Notes under the pieces: model-generated
Databases searched by the model: none
Seen by the model: only the letters and a program-made list of their open reading frames with translations
Told to the model about the DNA's origin: nothing
In this document: positions 18,417-27,340 of the stretch, in pieces
Layout of the letters: the number at the start of each line of letters is the position of its first letter
Position numbering within the stretch: position 1 is the first letter of the stretch
Source of the DNA: Phycisphaeraceae bacterium
Lineage (GTDB): Bacteria; Planctomycetota; Phycisphaerae; Phycisphaerales; UBA1924
Reading direction: 5' to 3'
DNA length: 64,000 nucleotides
NCBI GenBank assembly: GCA_020639195.1
Contig: JACKHB010000003.1
Location: forward strand, 310,001-374,000
Translations under genes and position numbers: made by a program

Positions 18417-19378
18417 TGGCTCCGGCCCGCGGCACGTTCACGATCGTCACGCCGTTGGACAGGTCCGGACCCGTCGCGATCATCCAGGTGATTCCGGCAG
18501 ATTTCGAATGGCTCCATCGCGAGGGCCGTCTGCCGCGGCTCCAGGTCGGCCAAGTGCGCCTCGCGGATCTCCTCGGCGTCGACCGCGGACTGTTCGCCCG
18601 CGTGTCCGAAGTGACTTTCCAGTTCATGCCCCATGGCGGTCTCGAAATCGTGCGCCAACTCGCCGAGGCGCTCACCGCGATGGGCCTGTCGCACGACACC
18701 GCTCCCGAGCCAACTTCCCTGTATCCCGAAGCCGCCGACCCGATCGAGGCGAGGATGCTCTTCTGCCTCTCCCACGCGGCGAGTCCGCGAGCCGTGGACC
18801 TGCTGCTCGAACAGCCCGGGCGCTGGCGTGCCGACGCAGCCATCGCAGATCCCATGCTCGACGGCGAGCGGTCAAGGCTGATCCGGCCTCCGCTGGTCGT
18901 CGCGCTGGGACAAAGCAACATCGGCAAGAGCACGCTGCTCAACGCCCTGGCCGGGCGCTCACTCGCCGCAGTGGCCGACGAGCCGGGCACCACGCGCGAC
19001 CACGTCGGCGCGATGCTCGAGTTGGATGGGCTGACCCTCCGTTACGTCGACGTTCCGGGATTTCGCGCGAAGCCGGACGACCTCGAACTCCAAGCCATCG
19101 ACATCGCGATGGAGGTCGCCCGCCGCGCCGATTTGCTCCTGCTGTGCGGAGACGCAACCCACCCGCCGCCCGATCCGATCGGCACGATCCCTTTCCTGCG
19201 CATCGCGCTCCGCCGGGATCTGGGGCCGCCCGGGTTTCTGGCTGACGCCGAGACCGCCGCCGCGAGCGATCAAGGGCTCGCAGGCCTGGCCAGAGCGGTC
19301 CGCCGATCGTTGGTCTCCGATCGGGCTCTCAACGACCCTGCACCATGGAAGTTCTGGGACGACGACGGGGCGGACTAG
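18416..19378 (+). CDS. short MnmE-like GTPase lacking the catalytic C-terminus
   Basis: The 320-residue protein follows the MnmE (TrmE) plan. An N-terminal tetrahydrofolate-domain-like part (FTIVTPLDRSGPVAIIQV; FMPHGGLEIVRQL at 70-82) leads into a G domain with GQSNIGKS (G1, 165-172), GTTRD (191-195) and DVPG (212-215). MnmE with MnmG modifies the wobble uridine of tRNAs. Three things differ. The protein is about 130 residues shorter, the base-specificity motif NKxD is not visible after the DLLLLCGDA strand (the region reads FLRIALRRDLG), and the C-terminal CxGK motif that MnmE needs is missing. So it is an MnmE relative, perhaps no longer a tRNA modifier. It overlaps coaX by one base. Confidence 0.75.
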   Translation: MAPARGTFTIVTPLDRSGPVAIIQVIPADFEWLHREGRLPRLQVGQVRLADLLGVDRGLFARVSEVTFQFMPHGGLEIVRQLAEALTAMGLSHDTAPEPTSLYPEAADPIEARMLFCLSHAASPRAVDLLLEQPGRWRADAAIADPMLDGERSRLIRPPLVVALGQSNIGKSTLLNALAGRSLAAVADEPGTTRDHVGAMLELDGLTLRYVDVPGFRAKPDDLELQAIDIAMEVARRADLLLLCGDATHPPPDPIGTIPFLRIALRRDLGPPGFLADAETAAASDQGLAGLARAVRRSLVSDRALNDPAPWKFWDDDGAD

Positions 19379-19416
19379 AATCCCTTTCCTGCCGCGCACG
19401 CTCCAAGGGATCACCG

Positions 19417-20346
19417 ATGGACGATCGTCAAAGAGGCATTGTCGAGGGAGCCGGGCTCGACGAGTCTCGCCTGAATCGCGAGTTTCTCGATTGGCTGAAC
19501 CGCTGGGGCGGGCGCATCCTGACGCTCTGCCTGGTCGTGCTCGCCCTGTACGCCGGGTGGAACTGGTGGGGCAAGCTCAAGGTGAACAAGGTCAACAAGG
19601 CCTTTCGAGAATTCCAGCAGGCGTCCGACTCTGGCGCTTCGCCCGAATCGCTCAAGGCCATCGCCGACACGTACTCCGGCGTTCGGGCGATTCCCGAAAT
19701 GGCGAGATTGGCGGCGGCAGACTCCTACCTCGAAGCCGCGCTGCGAGGACTGCTTCCGGGCGCACAACTCTCCCCCGAGGGCGTTCCCGTCTCCGATGCG
19801 GACGAACTCACTCCAGATGAGCGGCAGTGGCACCTCGATCAGGCCGAGGCGCTGTACCGACAGGTCCTGACCGCGACCGAATCCAACCCGGATCGACTGA
19901 TCCACGCGGTGGGCGCCGCCTTTGGGCTTGCCGCCGTCGCCGATACTCGGGGCGACGCGGACACCGCGCGATCCATGCTCGAGCAGGCGGCCGCGCTGGC
20001 AGAGCGGGCGGGGCTTCCGCCGCTTGCAGAGCAAGCCCGCAAGCGGATCGACCTGCTCGGCTCCGCGTCATCGGTCAGCGCCCTCCTCCACGAGTCTGAT
20101 TTGCCGCCACCACCGGAGCCGGAGATCCCCGAACTCAGCCCGGACGAAACTCCCGTCGAATCTCCTGTGGAGCAACCAGTACTCGGGCCCGATGTCGCGC
20201 CCAATGTGGATCCGACGGCCAATCCAGATGAGTCTGCAGGCGATCCAGGCGCTCAGCCCGAAGACACTCCCGCTCCGCCGACAGGCGATGATCCGTCTCC
20301 CGGGAACCCGCCGCAGACCGACCCCACGCCTCCACCGGGCGACTGA
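19417..20346 (+). CDS. membrane-anchored TPR-like protein with Pro-rich tail
   Basis: The 309 residues have a short cytosolic N-terminus and one transmembrane helix at about 37-53 (ILTLCLVVLALYAGWNWWG). An alpha-helical periplasmic part with TPR-like spacing follows (EMARLAAADSYLEAAL; AVGAAFGLAAVADTRGDADTARSMLEQAAALAERAG). The last 90 residues are Pro/Glu/Asp-rich and probably disordered. The layout recalls YfgM, a periplasmic chaperone-network protein, but similarity is structural only. ATG 19417 is chosen because the frame upstream overlaps the GTPase gene. It shares the stop/start base A at 20346 with the pseudouridine synthase gene, a sign of coupled translation. Confidence 0.75.
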   Translation: MDDRQRGIVEGAGLDESRLNREFLDWLNRWGGRILTLCLVVLALYAGWNWWGKLKVNKVNKAFREFQQASDSGASPESLKAIADTYSGVRAIPEMARLAAADSYLEAALRGLLPGAQLSPEGVPVSDADELTPDERQWHLDQAEALYRQVLTATESNPDRLIHAVGAAFGLAAVADTRGDADTARSMLEQAAALAERAGLPPLAEQARKRIDLLGSASSVSALLHESDLPPPPEPEIPELSPDETPVESPVEQPVLGPDVAPNVDPTANPDESAGDPGAQPEDTPAPPTGDDPSPGNPPQTDPTPPPGD

Positions 20347-21530
20347 TGCCGCCGGACGAGTCGTCAGTCGGCCCCGAGCACGATGAGACTCGCGTCGAGG
20401 GATTGATCCTGCCCGGCGGGCAGGTGGATCCGGAGGCCGTCCGGCGCGCATGGGCGGACGCCGACACCGATGATGGTGGGGCGCATCTCGAGTTTCGACT
20501 GACCCGCGACCTGCAGACCCGCCTCGACCGCTACCTCACCGCGCGCGTCGGCTTCATGAGCCGCACGCAGATCCAGCGGTTGATCGATCGAGGGGCCGCC
20601 GCCGTGAACGGGAGACTCGCCCGCGCGGCCACTCGGCTGCGTCGGGGCGATGTCGTCAACGTCACCGTTCCGCCCCCGGTCGACAAGCGAATCCACCCCG
20701 AGCCGATCCCAATCGAAGTCCTCTACGAGGACGAGTATCTGATCGTCTTGAACAAAGCCCCCGACATCATCGTGCATCCGGCCAAGATGGAACAGACCGG
20801 TACTCTGCTCAGCGCGCTCGCGTGGCACGTCGAGCAGGGCCCGGGCGGCGCGTTGTCGAAGGTGGGCGAGGAGTTCGGCCGACCCGGTGTGGTCCATCGT
20901 CTCGACCGCCGGACCAGCGGCTGCATCGTCTTTGCCAAGCACGACCAGACGCACTGGCTGCTCGGACAACAGTTCGAGCAGCGAACGGTGGACAAGCGAT
21001 ACCTCGCCGTCGTCCAGGGCCGCCTCGATCCGGAGACGGACGTCATCGAGGCGCCGATCGGGCAGCACCCCTCCCGGCTCAAGGGCTACCGCGAGCGGCA
21101 GGTCGTCAGACACGACCACCTCGGTCGGCAAGCCGTCACGATCTACCGGGTCCGCGAGCGATACCGGGTGTTGGACCGTCCGGTCGGAGACCAGGACTTC
21201 TCTCTGGTTGAACTCGAACTCAAGACCGGCCGAACGCACCAGATCCGCGTCCACATGGAGCATCGCGGCTTTCCGCTCGTCGGCGACGACCTGTACGAGG
21301 GACGGCCCTACGAGCACGGCGGTCGCACCATCATCGACCGCCAGACGCTCCACGCGGCTCTTCTCGAATTCACCCATCCCATGACAAACCAGCGGATGAC
21401 GTTCACCGCGCCGCTGCGGCCGGACATGGCCGAGTTGATCCGGATCTTGCGTGCGGCCGATCGCGTGGAGACGTCCGAAGCTCCGGGCGCTCGCGTCGAC
21501 CTCGATCGGTCGCTCGCCGACGCCCGTTGA
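20346..21530 (+). CDS. rluD: RluA-family 23S rRNA pseudouridine synthase (RluD-like)
   Basis: These enzymes isomerise specific uridines in rRNA to pseudouridine. The 394 residues contain an S4 RNA-binding domain (about 50-110; LDRYLTARVGFMSRTQIQRL, GRLARAATRLRRGDVV) and the RluA catalytic domain with GVVHRLDRRTSGCIVFAK (catalytic Asp about 185), DKRYLAVVQG and ELKTGRTHQIRVHM. An extra 45-residue Glu/Asp-rich N-terminus precedes the S4 domain. S4 plus catalytic domain fits the RluC/RluD branch; which uridine is the target is not certain. Last gene of the coaX run, and it converges with hldE (9 bases between stops). Confidence 0.9.
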   Translation: MPPDESSVGPEHDETRVEGLILPGGQVDPEAVRRAWADADTDDGGAHLEFRLTRDLQTRLDRYLTARVGFMSRTQIQRLIDRGAAAVNGRLARAATRLRRGDVVNVTVPPPVDKRIHPEPIPIEVLYEDEYLIVLNKAPDIIVHPAKMEQTGTLLSALAWHVEQGPGGALSKVGEEFGRPGVVHRLDRRTSGCIVFAKHDQTHWLLGQQFEQRTVDKRYLAVVQGRLDPETDVIEAPIGQHPSRLKGYRERQVVRHDHLGRQAVTIYRVRERYRVLDRPVGDQDFSLVELELKTGRTHQIRVHMEHRGFPLVGDDLYEGRPYEHGGRTIIDRQTLHAALLEFTHPMTNQRMTFTAPLRPDMAELIRILRAADRVETSEAPGARVDLDRSLADAR

Positions 21531-21539
21531 TGCCGGGAC

Positions 21540-23021
21540 TCACGCGCCGCGCATTCTCCCGATCGTCCCCGTCGTGCTTCGCCCTTCGACCAGCGGCACG
21601 ATCTCCACGCGCCCTCCCCACGACTCGACCTCGTCCGCCCCGACGATCGTGTCCCGCCCATAGTCTCCGCCCTTCACGAGCACGTGCGGACGGAGCATCG
21701 AGATCAACTCGCGCGGCGTCTCCTCGTGGAACAGCACCACCGCGCCGACACCCTCCAGGGCGGCGATCACACCGGCGCGATCGTCCTCGGTGTTGATCGG
21801 ACGCGAGGGCCCCTTGAGCCGCCGAACCGATTCGTCGTCGTTGAGCCCAACCACAAGGAAGTCGCCAAGTCGCGCGGCGCTGCGGATCAGGTGGATGTGC
21901 CCCGTGTGCACCACGTCGAAGCACCCGTTGGTGAAGACGATCCGCTCGCCCCGAGCGCGCCTCGCCCCAATCTCCTCGGCCAACTCCTCGCGAGTCCTCA
22001 GCTTGCCACGCGCAGTCGCCGCCTCAAGCAGCAGCCGATGCCGGATGTCCTCGATCGCGATCGGCTGAACGCCGAACACCTCGACTTCCATTCCCGCCGC
22101 GGCGTTGGCCAGCCGTGTGGCCCCCAGCCACGACATGCCGTTGGCTCGTCCGGCCGCGAGACCGGCCAGGAACATGTCTCCCGCGCCCGTCACGTCGTAG
22201 ACCTGCCGCGCCACCGTCGGCACCGCCACCGCGTCGCGCCCGCGCTCATGCAGCAGGGCCCCGTGCCGATCGAGCGTCAAGACCACCGCCTCACACCCGA
22301 GCGACTCAAGCAGGTGCCCAGACACCCTCGAATTGGTCTCGATCTCGCCGCCGTCGCTCGTCGCCATGCCCGTGGCCCGCTGTGCCTCAGTGCGATTCGG
22401 CGTCATCGCCGTCGCCCCGCGATACCGCGAATAGTCAGAGATCGACGCGGGATCGACCAGCACGGGCACGCCGCGTTCCGCCGCCATCTGGATGATCTGC
22501 CCGCACATCGCGCCGCCGCAGACCCCCTTCGCATAGTCCTCGATGCACACGATGTCCACGCGGTCCAGCTCGTTGCGCACGCTGGCCAGCATCGCCTCCA
22601 CGATCGTGCCCGAGACCGGCTCGCGCGATTCGTAGTCCACTCGGAACATCTTCTGAGGATGTCGCTGCTGCGCCAGGCCGATGAGATTGCGTTTGACCGT
22701 CGTCGGGCGGTTGCTGTCCGTTACCACCGCATGCGTCTCGATCCCCGCGCGCTCCAGGGCCCCGCGCAGGACCCCGCCCTCGGCGTCATCTCCCACCACA
22801 CCCACCGAGACCACCCGGGCCCGCATCGCCACAAGGTCCATCGCCAGGCTGCCCGCGCCCCCGGCGTTCCGTTCGGCGCGGCGCACATGCAGCACCGGCA
22901 CGGGGGCATCGGCGCTCAGCCGCTCCGCGTCGCCGTACACCTGCTCATCCAGCATCAGGTCGCCCACGACCAGTGCCGAGAACGGTTTCCACCGCCCGAG
23001 GTGCGTCAGCAGCGTGTCCAT
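21540..23021 (-). CDS. hldE: bifunctional heptose 7-phosphate kinase / heptose 1-phosphate adenylyltransferase
   Basis: HldE makes ADP-heptose precursors for the LPS inner core by phosphorylating heptose 7-phosphate at C1 and, after dephosphorylation, adding AMP. The N-terminal PfkB-type kinase domain shows ALVVGDLMLDEQVYGDAERL, RNAGGAGSLAMDL and the anion hole DVTGAGDMFLAGLAAG. The C-terminal nucleotidyltransferase has IVFTNGCFDVVHTGHIHLI and VLVKGGDYGRDTIVGADEV. The full 493 residues are close to the usual 475. ATG 23021 is 36 bases after lpxK; an ATG at 23045 is also possible. Its presence argues for a heptose-containing LPS in this planctomycete. Confidence 0.93.
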   Translation of the reverse strand: MDTLLTHLGRWKPFSALVVGDLMLDEQVYGDAERLSADAPVPVLHVRRAERNAGGAGSLAMDLVAMRARVVSVGVVGDDAEGGVLRGALERAGIETHAVVTDSNRPTTVKRNLIGLAQQRHPQKMFRVDYESREPVSGTIVEAMLASVRNELDRVDIVCIEDYAKGVCGGAMCGQIIQMAAERGVPVLVDPASISDYSRYRGATAMTPNRTEAQRATGMATSDGGEIETNSRVSGHLLESLGCEAVVLTLDRHGALLHERGRDAVAVPTVARQVYDVTGAGDMFLAGLAAGRANGMSWLGATRLANAAAGMEVEVFGVQPIAIEDIRHRLLLEAATARGKLRTREELAEEIGARRARGERIVFTNGCFDVVHTGHIHLIRSAARLGDFLVVGLNDDESVRRLKGPSRPINTEDDRAGVIAALEGVGAVVLFHEETPRELISMLRPHVLVKGGDYGRDTIVGADEVESWGGRVEIVPLVEGRSTTGTIGRMRGA

Positions 23022-23057
23022 GTCAGGTCCCAAGCGTAGTCGCACGGGCCCGCGCGC

Positions 23058-24131
23058 TCATCCGCGCACGCGCCCCACCGCCTCCAGCACGCGCGTGCGA
23101 AGATCCTCCTCTCCCGAATCGAACTCCAGCTCGAGCACCGGCGAGACGACGGGGCACGGCCATCTCGCCATCTCCACTCGGGCAAGCTTCGCCCAGTCCT
23201 TCTCCGTCATCAGCACCGCATCGGCCCGGAGCGTCCGCGCCGCCCGCACGATCTCCTCGACTGTTCGATCCGCAAACGCGTCGTGGTCCCGGCGCACGAT
23301 CGTTTCGCACAATTCGCCCTCCACCGCGCCGCGCGCCGCGTCCAGGAACGCCTCGGGATCACCAATCCCGCACGCCGCGACCACGCGCCGGCCCCTCAGC
23401 CAGGAAACGCGCTCATCCCTCCCTTCCGTCCGTCGATTCAACCCGCTCCACGCGTGCCGGCACACGGCGATCAGCGCGCCGGGCGCCACTGCGCGAATCC
23501 GCTCCCGCAGAATCTCAATCCCGCCCGCGGCGACGCGCTCCGCGTGCGTCACCACCACCGCATCGGCCCGTCCCAGCGAACTCGGTCCCTCTCGCAGCCA
23601 CCCCAGAGGCAGCAGGCGATCCGCAAACGGACTCTTCGCGCCGTGCACCAGCACGATGTCCAGATCCCGCGCGATCCTTCGATGCTGGAACCCGTCGTCC
23701 AGCACGACGCAATCCACCCCGGCGCCACCAGCGACCAGCGTCCGAATCCCCGCCAGACGGTCCGGCTGCGCCACCAGCGCCACTCCGCCCTCACCCGCCG
23801 CGTCGAAACGCGCGCGATACTCGCGCGCCTCATCCGACTCGAACCCGCGTCCCGGCGGAGCGCCGTATCCGCGCATCGCGATGCACGGCCGGACCCCCGC
23901 CTCCAGCAACCACGCCACAATCCGCGCGACCATCGGTGTCTTGCCCGTGCCGCCCGCCGACAGGTTCCCGACGCTGATCACCGGCAGATCGAGCCGCGTG
24001 ACCCCGCGCCCGGCGTCAAACGCCCGATTCCGCCGGCCGATCTCCCAGCGATACACCGGCGCCGCGAGCCCGGCCAGCGGCCGCAACAGCGGGGGCACCG
24101 GCCCGCGCACTCCCGTCCGCGATTCGGTCAT
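23058..24131 (-). CDS. lpxK: tetraacyldisaccharide 4'-kinase (lipid A 4'-kinase)
   Basis: LpxK phosphorylates the 4' position of the lipid A disaccharide at the inner membrane. The 357 residues show an N-terminal membrane-associated stretch (LRPLAGLAAPVYRW), the P-loop strand VISVGNLSAGGTGKTPMV, the IAMRGYG motif and VVLDDGFQHRRIARDLDIVL with its DDGFQH catalytic element. The C-terminal MTEKDWAKL is also typical. ATG 24131 follows GAGGCGCCG. It sits in the order maf, membrane gene, lpxK, hldE, an LPS-directed operon. Confidence 0.93.
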   Translation of the reverse strand: MTESRTGVRGPVPPLLRPLAGLAAPVYRWEIGRRNRAFDAGRGVTRLDLPVISVGNLSAGGTGKTPMVARIVAWLLEAGVRPCIAMRGYGAPPGRGFESDEAREYRARFDAAGEGGVALVAQPDRLAGIRTLVAGGAGVDCVVLDDGFQHRRIARDLDIVLVHGAKSPFADRLLPLGWLREGPSSLGRADAVVVTHAERVAAGGIEILRERIRAVAPGALIAVCRHAWSGLNRRTEGRDERVSWLRGRRVVAACGIGDPEAFLDAARGAVEGELCETIVRRDHDAFADRTVEEIVRAARTLRADAVLMTEKDWAKLARVEMARWPCPVVSPVLELEFDSGEEDLRTRVLEAVGRVRG

Positions 24132-24138
24132 CGGCGCC

Positions 24139-24582
24139 TCATGCGCGCGGCGAGTCCCCATCGGCTCGCAATCCGCCCGAATGCAGGTCGCGCTGCCGGC
24201 GCGCCTCCGCCGCCGCTTCGCGCAGCCGCGCCCGCGCCGCCATCAACTGCACCCGCAGGTCCCGACGACTCGCCCGGTGCAGACGCGTGTTGTTGACCAT
24301 GTCGATACACGCCAGCGAGATCACAATCGTCAGCAATCCGATGACCGCCATCCACGACAGCAGGAATTCCCGCGGCCCGTTCGCCACCGCCAGCGCGTAC
24401 GCGATCACCGGGGTCGTCAAGAGCATCACCGCCGCGTTCGCGGAGCGAATCCGCCGCCGGCTCGAGGGAATCCCGGAAGATCGAAGCGCCGACGCGTGCG
24501 TCGCAATCACCACCATCGTCAAGGCCGCCGCGGGGCCCGCCAGCCACGGCGAAACCAGCGGCAACGACTCGAGCCCGCTCAC
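24139..24582 (-). CDS. small membrane protein (three hydrophobic helices)
   Basis: The 147 residues have three hydrophobic segments (SPWLAGPAAALTMVVIATHA; AVMLLTTPVIAYALAVA; WMAVIGLLTIVISLACI) and then a basic helical tail of about 45 residues (LMAARARLREAAAEARRQRD). It looks like DUF2721-type small membrane proteins, a weak match by eye. The GTG at 24582 overlaps the maf stop as GTGA, and the stop is 7 bases before lpxK, so it belongs to the LPS operon and may act in envelope assembly. An in-frame ATG at 24612 is the alternative start. Confidence 0.65.
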   Translation of the reverse strand: MSGLESLPLVSPWLAGPAAALTMVVIATHASALRSSGIPSSRRRIRSANAAVMLLTTPVIAYALAVANGPREFLLSWMAVIGLLTIVISLACIDMVNNTRLHRASRRDLRVQLMAARARLREAAAEARRQRDLHSGGLRADGDSPRA

Positions 24583-25238
24583 GCCGCCACCCCCGCTAGG
24601 CCCATCGCACACAAACGCTCCATCAGGCGCCGCACCGGCAGTCCCACGATCGTCCCCGCATCGCCCTCAAACTCGATCGGCCAGCCCGCCGCGAGGCGTT
24701 CTTCAAGGTTGTACGCACCCGCCTTGCCCATCCACAGGCCCGTCGCGAGGTACTCGTCGATCCGTTCCATCCCGATCGTGCCGACCCGCACGAACGCGCG
24801 CTCGACGAACAAGTCGCGCCGACTGCCCTCAAGGTCGAGAATCGACACGCCCGTCACCACCTCGTGGTCATCGTTCTCAAAGCCCTCGATGATCTCCCTC
24901 GCGTCGCACGCGTCCTCTGGCTTGCCGATCAGCGTGCCCCGCTGCACACAAAGCGTGTCCGCCCCGATGACGATCCTCGCATGGAGCCCCAATTCCCTCG
25001 CCCGCTCCTGCCCGGCCCGAGCCTTGAGATGCGCCAACGCCATCGCAATGGCCCCCGCCGAGGCCGCGCCCGGTTCGAGGTCCCCATCGTCGATGCCGGG
25101 GTCGATCGTCTCAAAGGTCAGCCCAGTGCGCGACAGCAAATCTCGCCGCCTGGGCGACGTGCTCGCCAGCACGATCGGCCCCACCGGCCCGCATCGCGCG
25201 TTGGCGTCCGCCTTGGTCCGATCTCGGCACGCGTGCAT
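24579..25238 (-). CDS. maf: Maf-family nucleotide pyrophosphatase
   Basis: Maf proteins hydrolyse non-canonical or excess nucleoside triphosphates to monophosphates. The 219 residues contain IVLASTSPRRRDLL (substrate loop SxSPRR), IVIGADTLCVQRGTLIGKP, HEVVTGVSI and the late AGAYNLEERLAAG motif. The family is normally about 190-200 residues; the extra length is an N-terminal tail, so the start is uncertain between ATG 25238 and codons nearer the STSPRR strand. First gene of the maf to hldE operon, divergent from the nitrilase gene. Confidence 0.88.
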   Translation of the reverse strand: MHACRDRTKADANARCGPVGPIVLASTSPRRRDLLSRTGLTFETIDPGIDDGDLEPGAASAGAIAMALAHLKARAGQERARELGLHARIVIGADTLCVQRGTLIGKPEDACDAREIIEGFENDDHEVVTGVSILDLEGSRRDLFVERAFVRVGTIGMERIDEYLATGLWMGKAGAYNLEERLAAGWPIEFEGDAGTIVGLPVRRLMERLCAMGLAGVAA

Positions 25239-25321
25239 CGCATGCAAGTGTAGTACGAGCCTCCGGGGCCGCACGCGACTCTCCGCTACCATCCACTCTC
25301 AGCCACGATCCGAGCCCTCCC

Positions 25322-26137
25322 ATGCGTGCGCACCTCGTCCAGCTTGACATCGCTTGGGAGGACCGCGACGAGAACGTCCGGCGCGTCCGCGCCCTGCTCC
25401 AGACGGCCGGCGTCGCCGCCGGCGATCTGATCGTGCTTCCAGAGATGTTCGACTCGGGCTTCAGCCTCAACACCGAAGCGACCGCCGATAACCAAAGCCT
25501 GACGCTCGACGCGATCTCCGATCTCGCCCGGCGATTCGGCGCGTTCGTCCAGGGCGGGCGCACCGTCCTCCAGCCGGGCGCCGATCACGCGACGAATCGC
25601 GCGCCGATCTCGGATCCCTCTGGCGCGATCATCGCCGAGTACGCCAAGATCCATCCCTTCAGCTTTGGAAGAGAGGGCGAGCGATTCGTCGGTGGAACAG
25701 AGATCGTGACGTTTCGATGGGCGGCGCCCCTGGGCAGCGCGGGCACCGCCCTCGCCCTGACCGTCGCCCCCGCCATCTGCTATGACCTTCGCTTCCCCGA
25801 ACTGTTCCGGCTCGCCGTCCTGCGCGGGGCCCAGGCCTTCACCATCGGCGCCAACTGGCCCGCAGCGCGCCAGGCACACTGGCGAGCCCTGCTTGTGGCC
25901 CGTGCCATCGAGAATCAGGCGTTCGTCCTGGCCGTCAACCGCACCGGAGACGATCCCCACCTCTCGTACGAAGGCGGCAGCATCGCCATCGATCCTCGCG
26001 GCGAGGTACTCGGCGAGCTCCAACACGAACATGCCGTCCTGTCGGTCCAGATCGATCCCGATCGCGTTCGGCGCTGGCGCGAGGCGTTCCGCGCGCTCGA
26101 CGACATCCGGCTCATACCCGCGAGCGAGCGCCATTGA
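25322..26137 (+). CDS. nitrilase-superfamily amidohydrolase (omega-amidase-like)
   Basis: The 271 residues carry the full Glu-Lys-Cys triad of the nitrilase superfamily: Glu41 in VLPEMFDSGF, Lys109 in YAKIHPFSFG and Cys153 in AICYDLRFPELFR. The Cys-Tyr-Asp-Leu-Arg-Phe-Pro-Glu motif and the LPEMFDSGFS motif are those of the omega-amidase/YafV branch, which hydrolyses alpha-ketoglutaramate and alpha-ketosuccinamate. ANWPAARQAHWRALLVARAIEN is also typical. It is a complete single-domain cytosolic enzyme with a start at ATG 25322; it is followed by a secreted-protein gene 33 bases later. Confidence 0.87.
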   Translation: MRAHLVQLDIAWEDRDENVRRVRALLQTAGVAAGDLIVLPEMFDSGFSLNTEATADNQSLTLDAISDLARRFGAFVQGGRTVLQPGADHATNRAPISDPSGAIIAEYAKIHPFSFGREGERFVGGTEIVTFRWAAPLGSAGTALALTVAPAICYDLRFPELFRLAVLRGAQAFTIGANWPAARQAHWRALLVARAIENQAFVLAVNRTGDDPHLSYEGGSIAIDPRGEVLGELQHEHAVLSVQIDPDRVRRWREAFRALDDIRLIPASERH

Positions 26138-26170
26138 CGCTCCGTGTCGCTCGCCGGTACCCTCTTCCGC

Positions 26171-26914
26171 ATGAACCTCACCACGTCCGCACTCGTCGCG
26201 TGCCTCGCGGCTCCCCTTGCCCCCGCCCAGCCCACCATCCACGACCTGGGCCCCTTCACCCTCGCCGTCGATGAGACCAAGTGGGCGCCCTACGACCAGG
26301 AGGCTCTCGCGGCCCTGCGGCAGCAGATCGCGCAGGTGGGCGCGGACGACAAGGTCAACATCATCGCGGGGTGGGAGCTGATCGACCCCCCGGGCGAAGC
26401 GTTCATCATGGTCCAGGTCACCGACACGCCCTCGTTCCCGGCGAGTGAGGCCGAGTCCAAGCTCAATCAGCTTGGCAACGCAATGGCCAAGAGCTCGGTC
26501 CAGGCCTCCGCCACCGACACCTCGAAGAAGTTGGGGGTGCAGGCCACCCTCGGCGAGGCGACGGTCGAGACCGCGACCATGCGCCTCACCTTCTGCAACG
26601 AATACGCCGCCCCTCCCCCCGGGGGAACGGTCCGGCAGCGCATCATCGGGCATCTGGGCAAGGGCAAGCTGATCGCCATCCAGTACAACTGCGAGAAGTC
26701 GAAGTTCGATGAACTGGATCCCGGATTCTGGACCTTCGATGAGGGCTTTGCGTGGAAGCCGGACATGGCGCTGCAGGTCAAGAACCCGACGACGGGCTTC
26801 AAGAAGCCCGTCCTGCCGGCCAAGGTCCCATGGGGCCTCATTGCCGCCGGGATCGGACTCGTCGCCGTCTTGATCTTCGGGCTCGGGAAGAAGAAGAAGC
26901 CCGCCGCGGCGTGA
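26171..26914 (+). CDS. hypothetical secreted protein with C-terminal membrane anchor
   Basis: No family recognised. The 247 residues start with a signal peptide (LTTSALVACLAAPLAPAQP). A mixed alpha/beta extracytoplasmic domain of about 190 residues follows, and the end is a hydrophobic helix plus basic tail (WGLIAAGIGLVAVLIFGLGKKKKPAAA). That order, signal, domain, helix, Lys-rich stop, predicts a type I membrane protein facing the periplasm. One Cys (FCNEY) and another (YNCEK) could form a disulfide. ATG 26171 gives the best signal peptide. Its stop lies directly against the convergent crcB stop. Confidence 0.72.
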   Translation: MNLTTSALVACLAAPLAPAQPTIHDLGPFTLAVDETKWAPYDQEALAALRQQIAQVGADDKVNIIAGWELIDPPGEAFIMVQVTDTPSFPASEAESKLNQLGNAMAKSSVQASATDTSKKLGVQATLGEATVETATMRLTFCNEYAAPPPGGTVRQRIIGHLGKGKLIAIQYNCEKSKFDELDPGFWTFDEGFAWKPDMALQVKNPTTGFKKPVLPAKVPWGLIAAGIGLVAVLIFGLGKKKKPAAA

Positions 26915-27340
26915 CTAGGCCGCGCCTTGAGCAAGCCCGCGAGCCGCCGACAGCCCCACGCCCACCGCCGCCAGCCCGATCACGACGTTTGCCAGCACGT
27001 TCCCCGCCGCCAACAGGGGCCGCTGCTCCTGCAGCAGCCGCACCGTTTCCGCGCCGAACGCCGAGAACGTCGTGAGCGATCCCAGGAAGCCGACGACGAC
27101 CAGCAGCCGCGTCGGGTCCGTCAGATCGTGACGTGCCTGGCTCACGCCCATGATCACCCCGATGATGAGGCAGCCCACCACGTTCACCGCCAACGTGCCG
27201 AACGGGAATCGGTCTCCCGGTGACATCCCCATCGACGCCGCGACGTGGTTGGTCAAGCTCACGCCGCCGAACCGGCACAACGCCCCCGATGCGCCGCCCA
27301 GCGCCACAAGCCCGATCTGCTGCCAGAGCGGCATCGCCAT
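26915..27340 (-). CDS. crcB: fluoride-specific channel CrcB/Fluc
   Basis: Fluc channels export fluoride as dual-topology dimers. The 141 residues have four hydrophobic helices and the family motifs: GGASGALCRF in helix 1, FGTLAVNVVGCLIIG in helix 2 and VGFLGSLTTFSAFGAE in helix 3 (the TTFS region that lines the pore). Length is normal. A fluoride riboswitch is often found before crcB, but only 61 bases separate it from the divergent oxoprolinase gene and no such fold is visible. Confidence 0.93.
   Translation of the reverse strand: MAMPLWQQIGLVALGGASGALCRFGGVSLTNHVAASMGMSPGDRFPFGTLAVNVVGCLIIGVIMGVSQARHDLTDPTRLLVVVGFLGSLTTFSAFGAETVRLLQEQRPLLAAGNVLANVVIGLAAVGVGLSAARGLAQGAA

Noticed and set aside
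22681..25347. 888-codon plus frame opposite hldE, lpxK and maf
   Set aside because: Ser/Arg/Pro-rich antisense shadow over four genes with clear family motifs.
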